This document shows positions 4,785-5,437 of a stretch of 5,437 nucleotides of DNA, piece by piece (position 1 is the stretch's first letter; each line of letters starts with the position of its first letter). The translations under genes were made by a program, and so were the position numbers. The DNA comes from Actinomycetota bacterium. Its GTDB lineage: Bacteria; Actinomycetota; Actinomycetes; S36-B12. Location of the stretch: NCBI GenBank assembly GCA_009726075.1, contig WLND01000141.1, forward strand, positions 1 to 5,437. Direction: 5' to 3'. The notes beneath the pieces were generated by a model. That model was not told the origin of the DNA, did not search any database, and saw only the letters and a list, made by a program, of their open reading frames with translations.

Positions 4785-5437
4785 ATGGCCAGACGCCCCA
4801 CCGCCGCCCTGCTCGCCGGAGCAGCCGCCCTCCTCCTCGGCCTCACCGCCTGCGCAGGAAGCAGCACCAGCACGTCCGGTGCCGCAGGGTCCGACACTCC
4901 TGCAGCCGAGCCCGTCTCGACGGTGCGCCTGGGCTTCTTTCCGAACCTCACCCATGCCCCCGCGCTCGTCGGCCTCCAGGAGGGCCTGTTCAAGGCAGCC
5001 CTCAAGCCGCTCGGGGTCACCGTCACGCCGACCGCCTTCAACGCCGGCCCCGACGCAGTCACGGCCCTGTTCGCCGGGTCGCTCGACATGACCTACATCG
5101 GCCCGAATCCCTCGATCAATGCCTACGTGCAGTCGCAGGGCGCCGCCGTGCGCATCGTCGCCGGGGCGGCATCAGGGGGCGCCGCCCTCGTCGTGCGGCC
5201 AGACATCGCCGATGCCGCCGGCATGACGGGCAAGTCCTTCGCCAGCCCGCAACTCGGCAACACCCAGGACGTCTCCTTTCGATACTGGCTCCAGCAGCAG
5301 GGCCTCACGACCAATGTCGACGGCGGTGGCGACGTCTCGATCAAGCCTCAGTCCAATGCGGAGGGGCTGGCCGCCTACTCCGCCGGCTCGATCGACGGCG
5401 CGTGGGTGCCCGAGCCCTGGGTTTCGGAGTACGTGAA
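4785..5437 (+). CDS. ABC transporter substrate-binding lipoprotein SBP2, SsuA/NrtA-like (3' truncated by window)
   Basis: 217 codons of a second binding protein are visible, running open to the window end. It begins with a lipoprotein signal: R3/R4, hydrophobic 7-20, lipobox LTAC with Cys23, then a Ser/Thr/Gly/Ala linker (24-45). The domain opens with VRLGFFPNLTHAPALVG at 47-63, followed by FNAGP (85-89), YIGPNP (104-109), SPQLGNTQD (154-162) and GAWVPEPW (205-212). These correspond one for one to SBP1 across the shared part, roughly half the residues being the same by eye, so the two are paralogues. About 110-120 C-terminal residues should be missing. It is transcribed away from SBP1 and may head a second transporter operon or feed the same permease. 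The start at ATG 4785 is set by GGAG 7 nt upstream and by the signal peptide; an in-frame ATG at 4722 would add 21 residues that spoil a short signal sequence. Confidence 0.92.
   Translation, partial: MARRPTAALLAGAAALLLGLTACAGSSTSTSGAAGSDTPAAEPVSTVRLGFFPNLTHAPALVGLQEGLFKAALKPLGVTVTPTAFNAGPDAVTALFAGSLDMTYIGPNPSINAYVQSQGAAVRIVAGAASGGAALVVRPDIADAAGMTGKSFASPQLGNTQDVSFRYWLQQQGLTTNVDGGGDVSIKPQSNAEGLAAYSAGSIDGAWVPEPWVSEYV

Noticed and set aside
4780..5091. Proline/serine-rich open frame starting MTWPDAPPP on the + strand
   Set aside because: It is a +1-type shadow of SBP2: the composition is low-complexity, no family is recognisable, and the ATG is 2 nt from the ribosome binding site.

Overview
The window looks like chromosomal DNA of a high-GC Gram-positive bacterium (Actinomycetota). 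Coding regions are strongly GC-rich with G/C at third codon positions, one gene starts with GTG, and the proteins resemble actinobacterial families. I cannot name a genus.

Layout, left to right. (1) The C-terminal end of a glycogen branching enzyme (glgB) runs rightward and stops at 293. (2) A convergent intergenic region (294-565) holds four related REP-like repeats, two in each orientation, including a perfect 39-bp direct repeat and a long potential hairpin. (3) Four leftward genes, read from the centre towards glgB, encode a periplasmic-type substrate-binding protein (SBP1), an ABC ATPase, an ABC permease and a thioredoxin-TPR protein (CnoX/YbbN-like). The three transporter genes are separated by 9 nt and then overlap by 8 nt, so they form an operon. 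The thioredoxin gene follows after 26 nt and is probably co-transcribed. (4) A 421-bp divergent region (4364-4784) is AT-richer in its middle and carries two back-to-back promoter candidates sharing the octamer GAGTTGAC, plus a long inverted repeat over the rightward -10. (5) A second, paralogous substrate-binding lipoprotein (SBP2) runs rightward off the window end.

How they work together. SBP1, ATPase and permease form a complete importer of the SsuABC/TauABC/NrtABC type. Both SBPs resemble the binding proteins found in the sulfate-assimilation clusters of Streptomyces, so uptake of sulfonate or another oxidised sulfur compound is the best guess. No sulfur enzyme lies in the window, so the substrate is not proven. 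The two divergent SBPs probably respond to the same signal, although only SBP2 carries a lipid-anchor motif.

Nothing here amounts to a clearly new system. The points most worth a second look are the four-copy repeat cluster, the divergent paralogous SBPs with different anchoring, and the shared promoter and operator architecture between them.
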